Source of the DNA: an uncultured Methanobrevibacter sp.
GTDB lineage: Archaea > Methanobacteriota > Methanobacteria > Methanobacteriales > Methanobacteriaceae
DNA: 5,343 nucleotides
Assembly: GCA_902783085.1 (NCBI GenBank)
Contig: CACZPT010000144.1
Location: forward strand, 1-5,343
Direction: 5' to 3'
Shown: positions 1 to 5,258 of the stretch, piece after piece
Numbering within the stretch: position 1 is the first letter of the stretch
Layout: every line of letters begins with the position of its first letter
Made by a program: the position numbers and the translations under genes
The notes under the pieces: model-generated
Databases searched by the model: none
The model's input: the letters and a program-made list of their open reading frames with translations, nothing else
Told to the model about the DNA's origin: nothing

Positions 1-2
1 AA

Positions 3-42
3 TTTTCGCAAAAAAGAAAAAATTGAAAAATTTCTGCGAAAA
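3..42. promoter_or_regulatory. Interrupted palindrome upstream of moeA, possible operator
   Basis: The octamer TTTTCGCA at 3-10 is repeated as its exact reverse complement TGCGAAAA at 35-42. After one mismatch (11/34), three more A-T pairs (12-14 with 31-33) would extend the stem. The space between the octamers is 24 bases of A-rich DNA. The CGCA/TGCG cores stand out in an otherwise almost G+C-free leader. It could be a two-half-site protein-binding site, an RNA hairpin, or a remnant belonging to an upstream gene outside the window. It is not followed by a T-tract on the + strand, so it does not look like a + strand terminator. I see no clear TATA box between it and moeA, so the moeA promoter may lie here undetected or upstream of the window. 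Confidence 0.35.
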
Positions 43-93
43 AATCACAAAATCAAATTACCAACTAACAAATTTACAGATACTTATTATAAA

Positions 94-97
94 AGGT
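94..97 (+). promoter_or_regulatory. Ribosome binding site of moeA
   Basis: The tetramer AGGT ends 8 bases before the ATG at 106 and is the only purine-rich match to the archaeal anti-Shine-Dalgarno sequence in the leader. It supports the ATG at 106 as the start. It is weaker than the GGTGAT sites of the two genes that follow. Confidence 0.5.
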
Positions 98-105
98 CGA
101 CAATT

Positions 106-1329
106 ATGGGTACCGAATTTTTAAAAATTAAAGATTGTGACGAAGCAATGGATATTATTCAGGAGTTATTTGATAAACATTGTAAGCCGTTAAGTGAAGA
201 AATAGATTGTGCAGATGCATATGATAGAGTTTTATTTAATGATGTTTACAGTAGAATGGATTTTCCCCCATTTGATAAAGCATTAAAAGATGGATTTGCA
301 ATTAATGCTGAAGATAGTTTTGGTGCAAGTGAAGAATCACCAAACACTTTGGAAGTCATTGATTTTCTAGAAGCAGGTTCAATAACTGATAAAAAAGTTG
401 AAAATGGTAAATGTATTGAAATAAGTACTGGTGCGGCCATGCCTGAAGGTTCTAATGCTGTTGTAATGGTAGAATATTCAGAAAAATTTGGTAATTCAGT
501 TAATTTACTTACTACTGCTACTCCTACTCAGGATGTGGCTCTTAAAGGTTCTGATATTGGGGAAGGTAATTTGATTCTTAAAAAAGGGGATATTTTAACT
601 CCAGGTAAAATTGGGGTTTTACTTTCACAAGGTTTTAAAACAATCGAAGTTTTCAAAAAACCATCTCTTGGTGTTATATCATCAGGTAATGAAATAACTC
701 TTCAAGGTAACGAACTGGAATTTGGTAAAATCTATGACGTAAATGGAAACATGATTAAAAACAATGCTATTTCCTGTGGTGCCGATGCAAGATTTTTGGG
801 TGTTGTTCGTGACAACTATGATGAAGTAAAAGAAAAAATTCAAGAATCATTAAAGGAAGTAGACATTTTACTTTGCTCTGGTGGAACTTCAGCAGGTCTT
901 GGAGATGTTATAAAACATGTTTTAGATGAATTAGGTGAAGTTCATATTCATGGAATTTCAGTTCAGCCTGGAAAACCAACAATTGTTGGTGTAATTGATA
1001 ATAAAATAGTGATTGGCCTTCCAGGAAATCCGGTATCTGCATTAATGATATTTAATGCATTTGTATCACAGCCATTATCTAAACTTTCAGGAATTAAAAA
1101 GGATTTTGAAAATAAAATTATCAAAGGAGTTATGACTCAAAGAATCCATTCCCCCGTGGGACGTATGCAATATCAACTTGTTAAAGTGGATGGGGATAAA
1201 ATCCAGCCAATATTTAAAGATTCCGGTGCAATTTTTTCACTTTCAAGTGCAGACGGTTATGTAAAAGTGGAAAAATCAGTTGAACTTCTTGATGAAGGTG
1301 AAGAAGTAGAAGTTTATTTATTTAATTAG
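106..1329 (+). CDS. moeA: Molybdopterin molybdenumtransferase MoeA
   Basis: MoeA inserts molybdate (or tungstate) into adenylylated molybdopterin in the cytoplasm, the last general step of molybdenum cofactor synthesis; methanogens need the cofactor for formylmethanofuran dehydrogenase and formate dehydrogenase. The 407 residues match the usual MoeA length and motif order: FPPFDKALKDGFAI at 53-66, STGAAMPEG at 107-115, the G..IG.G..L..GD.L.P segment at about 148-167, then the MPT-binding fold with SSGNE at 192-196, GKIYDVNGNM at 207-216, SGGTSAGLGD at 258-267, QPGKP at 287-291 and GLPGNPVSAL at 304-313, followed by a beta-rich C-terminal domain from about 330. The usual SAMDGYA loop reads KALKDGFA, but its Asp (D62) is kept. 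No C-terminal substrate-binding-protein fusion is present. The ATG is preceded by AGGT at 94-97. It appears to lead a three-gene unit with the genes at 1362 and 1832. Family assignment is firm; Mo versus W preference cannot be read. Confidence 0.95.
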   Translation: MGTEFLKIKDCDEAMDIIQELFDKHCKPLSEEIDCADAYDRVLFNDVYSRMDFPPFDKALKDGFAINAEDSFGASEESPNTLEVIDFLEAGSITDKKVENGKCIEISTGAAMPEGSNAVVMVEYSEKFGNSVNLLTTATPTQDVALKGSDIGEGNLILKKGDILTPGKIGVLLSQGFKTIEVFKKPSLGVISSGNEITLQGNELEFGKIYDVNGNMIKNNAISCGADARFLGVVRDNYDEVKEKIQESLKEVDILLCSGGTSAGLGDVIKHVLDELGEVHIHGISVQPGKPTIVGVIDNKIVIGLPGNPVSALMIFNAFVSQPLSKLSGIKKDFENKIIKGVMTQRIHSPVGRMQYQLVKVDGDKIQPIFKDSGAIFSLSSADGYVKVEKSVELLDEGEEVEVYLFN

Positions 1330-1352
1330 ATAGAAATATTATTTAATCATAA

Positions 1353-1358
1353 GGTGAT
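1353..1358 (+). promoter_or_regulatory. GGTGAT ribosome binding site
   Basis: A full GGTGAT, extended to AAGGTGAT from 1351, lies 3 bases before the ATG at 1362. It matches the 3' end of archaeal 16S rRNA and fixes this start. It sits in the 32-base gap after moeA. Confidence 0.75.
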
Positions 1359-1361
1359 AAG

Positions 1362-1823
1362 ATGGATTGTGAAGTTAAAGTTATTCCAGATCAAAAATTA
1401 GCTGTTATTAACTACAAAGGACCTATTGAAGATTTAGATTTATTAGTTTCAAAGTTAATTGGTTGGGCAGATGCAGAAAATGTTGAAATGTTATCTGAAC
1501 CATTTATTGTTTATTATTCTCCAAGACACGAAGTTGGAAAAGCTGAAGCAGTTTATGATGTTGGTATTGTTATAAAAGATGATGCTGATGAAAAAGATAT
1601 CATTCGTGTAGTTGACATGATTGAACATAAAGTTTTAAGTGGAATTCATAATGGACCAACAGATGATATTTTAGATAGTTATGCTCAATTAGTTGAATTT
1701 TCAAAGAAAAATAATTTTGATATTATTGGTTCTCCAAAAGAAGTTTTTATTAAAAGTTATTACAACTGTGATGATGAAAATGATTTTGTAACTGAAATTC
1801 AATTACCAATTATAGAACTGTAG
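1362..1823 (+). CDS. GyrI-like (AraC effector-binding type) small-molecule-binding protein
   Basis: This 153-residue soluble protein has the size and pattern of the stand-alone GyrI-like/SOUL-type fold, made of two SHS2-like halves that bind small, often hydrophobic or cationic, ligands. The first half runs from about residue 4 to 75 (strand VYDVGIVI near 64-71). The second half contains the helix around HNGPTDDILDSYAQLVEFSKKN (96-118), then SPKEVFIKSYY (124-134) and the diagnostic tail VTEIQLPI (143-150), whose Glu (E145) is usually the ligand-pocket acid in this family. There is no helix-turn-helix, so it is not itself a recognisable transcription factor. It starts 32 bases after moeA behind a GGTGAT and ends 8 bases before the next gene, which implies cotranscription. 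The ligand is unknown. A link to molybdenum cofactor is suggested only by position. Confidence 0.85.
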   Translation: MDCEVKVIPDQKLAVINYKGPIEDLDLLVSKLIGWADAENVEMLSEPFIVYYSPRHEVGKAEAVYDVGIVIKDDADEKDIIRVVDMIEHKVLSGIHNGPTDDILDSYAQLVEFSKKNNFDIIGSPKEVFIKSYYNCDDENDFVTEIQLPIIEL

Positions 1824-1828
1824 GTGAT
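1823..1828 (+). promoter_or_regulatory. GGTGAT ribosome binding site overlapping a stop codon
   Basis: GGTGAT begins on the last base of the preceding TAG stop (1821-1823) and ends 3 bases before the ATG at 1832. It supports the reality and start of the small downstream gene and suggests that its translation is coupled to the upstream gene. Confidence 0.75.
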
Positions 1829-1831
1829 TTT

Positions 1832-2080
1832 ATGGATGAAAATGAAGTTGATATGGATAAAGAATTCAAAAGACTTTCTAGAAAAACTAATGTTAATATT
1901 TTAAGAACTGAAATTTCATATGATAATGTTCTGGGAAAATTAGATAAAGATATTGATGATGCGATTGATGATAAAATTAAATTTTTTGATGATTCCCATA
2001 GATTAACTTCAAAACATTTGTTAAATGATTATTCTGATTCATCATTAGAAAGGTATAAGAAAAAATTAAAAAATATTTAA
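1832..2080 (+). CDS. Small highly charged protein of unknown function
   Basis: I do not recognise this 82-residue protein. It has 19 acidic and 17 Lys/Arg residues (44% charged), no cysteines, no signal peptide, and no hydrophobic stretch long enough for a membrane helix. It should therefore be cytoplasmic and largely helical. Acidic residues cluster in the segment from about 38 to 54 (KDIDDAIDDKIKFFDD), while the tail (about 73-81, RYKKKLKN) is strongly basic. It is probably a real gene: a consensus GGTGAT lies 3 bases before its ATG, it starts 8 bases after the GyrI-like gene, and its codons have the same A/T-rich character as its neighbours. It would be translated with the moeA set. Its stop is 16 bases from the stop of the convergent tldE-like gene. 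A partner or regulatory role is possible but unsupported. Confidence 0.75.
   Translation: MDENEVDMDKEFKRLSRKTNVNILRTEISYDNVLGKLDKDIDDAIDDKIKFFDDSHRLTSKHLLNDYSDSSLERYKKKLKNI
2060..2073 (-). terminator. Possible U-tract terminator of the hypD operon
   Basis: Read on the - strand, this is six T, two A, six T, beginning 24 bases beyond the stop of the tldE-like gene. Archaeal RNA polymerase commonly terminates at oligo-U tracts without needing a hairpin. The same bases encode the lysine-rich tail of the convergent small gene, so the run could simply reflect AAA codons. Confidence 0.35.
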
Positions 2081-2096
2081 TTATTTCTTATTTAGC

Positions 2097-3407
2097 TTAA
2101 TCAATGCCGATTACTTTTAAGTCATGAACAAGTAATTTAGGTATTATAAATGAACCGTATTGTTTTACTTCAGATTTTAAAGCTTCGCATTTTTTCATAA
2201 TATCAAAAATGTTGCCTGAAAGCATGGCTTTTGTAATACCATCACATATTTCACCATTTTCGATTTTAAATGCGTTGTTCATTTCCACTGAAAAATCTCC
2301 AGATATTGGATTTGCAGTATGTGCTCCTAAAACACTTGTGGTTATAACGCCTTTTTCTATTTCATCAAGCTCAACATCCTCTTTAAAGTCAAAAACTAAA
2401 TTTGAAGGTGAAATTTCAGGTGTTGAATAAAACAGACCCCTATATCCATTTGATGTTGTTTCACATCCGGCTTTATTTGCATTATAAATATCATATAAAA
2501 ATGATTTTAACACACCATTTTCAATTAAATTAGTTTTTTTAGATGCGGTTCCTTCTTCATCGGATTTCGAACTGCCCATTGCTTTTTTAAGTAATGGATT
2601 ATCAGTTATTGAAAGATTAGGATTAACAATTTCTTGATTTAATTTATCACTAAGAAGAGATCTTCCCCTTAATACGTTTTCTCCATTAAATGCTTGTATA
2701 AATGTCTGAAGCAATCCGGATGCAGCATAATAATCTAAAATGACACTGTAATTATTCGTTTCAATAGGTTTTGTGTAAAGTGAGTCTTTAGCTAGTTTAC
2801 AAACATCATTAGTTAATTTTTCATATTCAATATCAAAAAATCTTGAATTTGTATAATCATATGCTGTTGCGAATTTTCCATTTTTTTCAATATTAACTGA
2901 AAGTCCTCCACTAAATCCAGTACTAACTTCATGTATTGAAACATCATTGGAATTAATAATTATTGATTCAATTTTATTTGCTGAAAAACCTGATGATGAG
3001 ACTTCACAACCATTTTCTAAAGCTTTTCCAATCATATTATTTAAATAATCACAACATTCATTAACACTTAAATCATCAATTTTTTTATCGTATGTGCCTT
3101 TAACTTCCGGAACTTTTTCAACTTCTGCAAAAGCATTATTATCATCACTTTTGTTTAGTTTTGCATTATTTATAGCATTTGTTGCAGCATTTTCGATTTT
3201 ATCTAAATTAGAAGTATATGCAAATCCCATTTTTCCATCTTTTATTACTCTAATACCAACACCATTTTCAATTTCTTCTTTAGCAAAGTTTAAAATATCT
3301 TTTTTAGATTCAACTTCAATAATTTTCGAGTTGGTTATATATACTTCCCATATGTCACATAGCTTTTTAATTTCTTTAACACTTTTTTCGGCTAGTTCAT
3401 AAATCAT
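2097..3407 (-). CDS. tldE: TldE/PmbA-like protein (TldD/TldE metalloprotease family, non-catalytic type)
   Basis: The 436-residue protein has the TldD/PmbA fold. Residues of about 1-215 form the N-terminal and central domains. The C-terminal domain contains YAASGLLQTFIQAFNGE (227-243), the region where TldD carries its HExxxH zinc helix. Here that motif is absent, and the pattern resembles TldE/PmbA. The end is typical of PmbA: NPISGDFSVEMNNAF (366-380), IENGEICDGI (382-391), LSGNIFDIM (396-404) and GSFIIPKLLVHDLKV (418-432). In the family, TldE pairs with catalytic TldD to cleave unfolded or modified peptides; no TldD is in this window. The start is the ATG at 3407, with GAGG 8 bases before it; a longer in-frame TTG start (3437) would overlap the upstream gene and lacks a ribosome site. 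It is third in the hypD operon, 10 bases after the phosphatase gene. The substrate is unknown. Confidence 0.88.
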   Translation of the reverse strand: MIYELAEKSVKEIKKLCDIWEVYITNSKIIEVESKKDILNFAKEEIENGVGIRVIKDGKMGFAYTSNLDKIENAATNAINNAKLNKSDDNNAFAEVEKVPEVKGTYDKKIDDLSVNECCDYLNNMIGKALENGCEVSSSGFSANKIESIIINSNDVSIHEVSTGFSGGLSVNIEKNGKFATAYDYTNSRFFDIEYEKLTNDVCKLAKDSLYTKPIETNNYSVILDYYAASGLLQTFIQAFNGENVLRGRSLLSDKLNQEIVNPNLSITDNPLLKKAMGSSKSDEEGTASKKTNLIENGVLKSFLYDIYNANKAGCETTSNGYRGLFYSTPEISPSNLVFDFKEDVELDEIEKGVITTSVLGAHTANPISGDFSVEMNNAFKIENGEICDGITKAMLSGNIFDIMKKCEALKSEVKQYGSFIIPKLLVHDLKVIGID

Positions 3408-3415
3408 AAATAATT

Positions 3416-3419
3416 CCTC
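3416..3419 (-). promoter_or_regulatory. Ribosome binding site that decides the tldE-like start
   Basis: On the - strand, GAGG overlaps the TGA stop of the phosphatase gene and lies 8 bases before the ATG at 3407. It makes that ATG the start rather than the in-frame TTG at 3437, and indicates coupling to translation of the phosphatase. Confidence 0.7.
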
Positions 3420-4122
3420 ATAATACAAATTTCTCAATAGCCTCAGCTACACCATCACCAAAATTGTTTTTACAGGTATATGTGCTTATTTTTTTTAGAT
3501 TATCATCAGCATTTCCAACAGCTACTTTAATTCCGGCTTCTTTTAGGAAGTCTTCATCATTTTCACTATCTCCAATTGCCATAACATTTTCCATATTAAT
3601 TCCATTACTTTCACATAACTTTTTAAGTGAAGATCCTTTATTAATTCGTTTATCAGTAACGTGTAAGGCAAATCTACTATCATAAAGTTCAATTTCATTT
3701 AGATATTTGAAATCTTGCAATGCTTCTTCTAGTTCTTGCCTAGGTAATGTTTTATAAAATACAATTTCAGTTGACCTATAGTCGTTATCTTGTGATGCAT
3801 GTTTTTCGAATTTATCTCCTAATTTTTCTTTTAGGTGTTTATCTGCAGATTCAATATATTCTCTGTTAACTAAAATTTTTACAGTATTGTTGTTATATCC
3901 TTCTTTAAATATTAGTCCGCCGTTTTCAGCAACTAATCCACCACTGCATCCAATTAATACTTCGGTAGCATATGCATAATTAACAACATTTCCAGTAACA
4001 ATTATTGTTGGTATTCCTATAGATTCTGCTTTTCTTAAGGCCTGAATAGCTGAAATACATATTTGTCTTTTATCATCAGTTATTGTACCATCAATATCTA
4101 CTGCAATTGCTTCTATTTTCAT
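3418..4122 (-). CDS. pgp: Archaeal-type phosphoglycolate phosphatase (HAD superfamily)
   Basis: A 234-residue cytoplasmic HAD phosphatase with a C2-type cap. Motif I is DIDGTITD (9-16), with nucleophile D9 and acid/base D11. Motif II is TGN with T43, motif III is the Lys in NKGSS (K162), and motif IV is GDSENDEDF (184-192), with Mg2+ ligands D185 and D189. Length and the segment GCSGGLVAENGG (58-69) fit the archaeal phosphoglycolate phosphatase group, which hydrolyses 2-phosphoglycolate to glycolate with Mg2+. Related members act on sugar phosphates such as sucrose- or mannosyl-phosphoglycerate, so exact substrate is less sure than family. The ATG at 4122 is 3 bases after the tandem TAA TAA region ending hypD, with GAGG (4130-4133) inside the last hypD codons. 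The gene sits between hypD and the tldE-like gene in one operon; the pairing with hydrogenase maturation has no obvious biochemical logic. Confidence 0.88.
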   Translation of the reverse strand: MKIEAIAVDIDGTITDDKRQICISAIQALRKAESIGIPTIIVTGNVVNYAYATEVLIGCSGGLVAENGGLIFKEGYNNNTVKILVNREYIESADKHLKEKLGDKFEKHASQDNDYRSTEIVFYKTLPRQELEEALQDFKYLNEIELYDSRFALHVTDKRINKGSSLKKLCESNGINMENVMAIGDSENDEDFLKEAGIKVAVGNADDNLKKISTYTCKNNFGDGVAEAIEKFVL

Positions 4123-4125
4123 TTA

Positions 4126-5172
4126 TTAGCCTCTTGAGTATCTGTGGGCGATGTTACATGTTCCTTCTTTACTTACCATACATGCTCCAATTGGATGAAG
4201 GGGATTACATTCTTTTCTAAATAATTTACAATCTTCGGGTCTTGCAAGTCCTCTTAAAATTGGTCCACAAATACATCCTTTTGGTGCTTCTTTAACATCT
4301 TTTACTTCAATATCATATTTTTCACGAGCGTTAAATTCACTAAATTCATCTTTAATTTCTAATATTGAATTTGGAATTTTTGGAAATCCTCTCCATTCTC
4401 TACTTCCAACATCAAAGACTTGTTCAATCATGTCTGTTGCAATGACATTTCCTTCTTCTTTAACTGCTCTTGCATATTCATTATCAATTTTTGGTGTTTC
4501 ATTGTGTATTTGTCTTAAAATCATATAAACTGACATTAATATGTCTAATGGGTTAAATCCAGCTACTGCTTGAGGAATTCCAAAATCTGTTGAGAAATAT
4601 TCGAATGGTTTTGTTCCGATAATTGTACAGACATGGCCTGGTTGAATTAATGCATTAAGGCTGGTTTGTCCTGAATTAATTAAAAAATCAATTGCTGGAG
4701 GTATTAATCTGTGGCAAGATAATACGGAGAAGTTTTCAGGAGGTTTAGCTAATAATTCTGCAGCTGTTGTTGGAGCTGTTGTTTCAAATCCGGCAGCCAT
4801 AAAGACCACATCATTATCTTCTTTTTCAGCTATTTCAATAGCTTTATTAATTCCATAAACAATTCGAACATCTCCACCTTCAGCTTTTGCATCTGCAAGT
4901 GATCCGTTTGACCCTGGAACTCTTAACATATCTCCAAATGTGGTTATTGTAACTCCTTTTTCAACCAATTCTAAACATTCATCGATTTCACGTGAAGGTA
5001 CAACACAAACTGGGCAACCGGGACCTGCAACTATTTCCACTTCGTCAGGTAAAAGTGACCTAATTCCATTTTCCATAATTGTATGTTCATGTGAACCACA
5101 AATGTGCATTATTTTTACAGGAGTGGATAATTCATTAATTCTACTCAATAGTTCTTTTGACATATTTTTCAT
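4126..5172 (-). CDS. hypD: [NiFe] hydrogenase maturation protein HypD
   Basis: HypD, with HypC, is the scaffold on which the Fe(CN)2CO unit of [NiFe] hydrogenases is assembled before transfer to the large subunit; methanogens need it for F420-reducing, energy-converting and heterodisulfide-linked hydrogenases. The 348 residues are close to family length. Conserved signatures are all present: CGSHEH (25-30), GPGCPVCVVP (50-59, with C53 and C56), TFGDMLRVPGS (78-88), AAGFETTAPTTA (126-137), QPGHVCTIIG (177-186), GFQ-like FNPLDIL (206-212), CICGPILRG (300-308), and the C-terminal [4Fe-4S] cysteine set C315, C322, C331 and C339 in a CMVSKEGTCNIAHRY tail. The ATG at 5172 is preferred over Met4 because GGTG (5178-5181) lies 5 bases ahead. 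It is first in the leftward operon hypD-pgp-tldE and is transcribed from the divergent spacer. No other hyp gene or hydrogenase subunit lies in the window. Confidence 0.97.
   Translation of the reverse strand: MKNMSKELLSRINELSTPVKIMHICGSHEHTIMENGIRSLLPDEVEIVAGPGCPVCVVPSREIDECLELVEKGVTITTFGDMLRVPGSNGSLADAKAEGGDVRIVYGINKAIEIAEKEDNDVVFMAAGFETTAPTTAAELLAKPPENFSVLSCHRLIPPAIDFLINSGQTSLNALIQPGHVCTIIGTKPFEYFSTDFGIPQAVAGFNPLDILMSVYMILRQIHNETPKIDNEYARAVKEEGNVIATDMIEQVFDVGSREWRGFPKIPNSILEIKDEFSEFNAREKYDIEVKDVKEAPKGCICGPILRGLARPEDCKLFRKECNPLHPIGACMVSKEGTCNIAHRYSRG
4130..4133 (-). promoter_or_regulatory. Ribosome binding site inside the hypD 3' end
   Basis: On the - strand, GAGG (within AAGAGG) falls in the final Arg-Gly codons of hypD, 7 bases before the phosphatase ATG at 4122. 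It fixes that start and suggests coupled translation. Confidence 0.65.
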
Positions 5173-5177
5173 TTTAA

Positions 5178-5181
5178 CACC
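5178..5181 (-). promoter_or_regulatory. Ribosome binding site of hypD
   Basis: GGTG on the - strand lies 5 bases before the ATG at 5172 and selects it over the in-frame ATG three codons later. Confidence 0.65.
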
Positions 5182-5188
5182 AAAGATT

Positions 5189-5214
5189 TAATATTATATT
5201 AAGTTATAATATTA
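5189..5214. repeat. Perfect 10-bp inverted repeat in the divergent spacer
   Basis: TAATATTATA at 5189-5198 is repeated as its exact reverse complement TATAATATTA at 5205-5214, with a 6-base spacer. It abuts the TATA-like element at 5215-5224 on the hypD side and covers the position where hypD transcription would start. It could be an operator for a dimeric regulator. All twenty arm bases are A or T in an extremely AT-rich spacer, so chance is a serious alternative. Confidence 0.4.
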
Positions 5215-5224
5215 GTATATAATT
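5215..5224. promoter_or_regulatory. TATA-like element between hypD and the neuA-type gene
   Basis: GTATATAATT on the + strand (AATTATATAC on the - strand) resembles the archaeal TATA box. Placing transcription starts about 25 bases away puts the hypD start near 5194 (leader about 22 bases) and the neuA-type start near 5244 (leader about 15 bases). Both are sensible for short archaeal leaders. Other AT-rich hexamers nearby are possible, and no BRE is clear. Confidence 0.45.
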
Positions 5225-5249
5225 AAATTTTATTATATTTTTTTTGTTT

Positions 5250-5254
5250 GTGAT
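5250..5254 (+). promoter_or_regulatory. Ribosome binding site of the neuA-type gene
   Basis: GTGAT, five of the six bases of the GGTGAT consensus, lies 4 bases before the ATG at 5259. The same GTG is in frame and could act as an alternative start adding three residues, but the ATG is better placed. Confidence 0.6.
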
Positions 5255-5258
5255 ATAT

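Noticed and set aside
96..114. GTCGAC and GGTACC (SalI and KpnI type) palindromes flanking the moeA start, resembling a cloning polylinker
   Set aside because: The sequence between and around them is native and continuous with a complete MoeA N-terminus and AT-rich leader. Two hexamers are within chance.
246..440. 64-residue - strand open frame inside moeA
   Set aside because: It lies entirely within a well-supported MoeA coding region, has no ribosome site or family resemblance, and is explained as a shadow frame.
2081..2096. Possible + strand terminator in the 16-base convergent gap
   Set aside because: The stretch is T-rich but broken by A, C and G, with no run longer than three T; too weak to call.
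2930..2940. His-Glu pair at residues 159-160 of the TldE-like protein as a possible HExxxH zinc site
   Set aside because: The second His at the required spacing is absent, and the position is in the central domain, not in the catalytic helix region at about 227-243.
2209..3402. Two + strand open frames (about 2209-2430 and 3094-3402) opposite the tldE-like gene
   Set aside because: Both are antisense shadows; their Ser/Leu/Phe-rich composition is what the reverse of a Lys/Glu/Asn-rich gene gives.
3408..3437. Longer N-terminus of the tldE-like protein starting at TTG 3437
   Set aside because: It would overlap the phosphatase gene by 20 bases, has no ribosome site, and the ATG at 3407 has a well-placed GAGG.
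3464..5191. Two + strand open frames (about 3464-3685 and 4940-5191) opposite the phosphatase and hypD genes
   Set aside because: They are antisense to genes with intact catalytic or cluster motifs, and there is no independent start signal.
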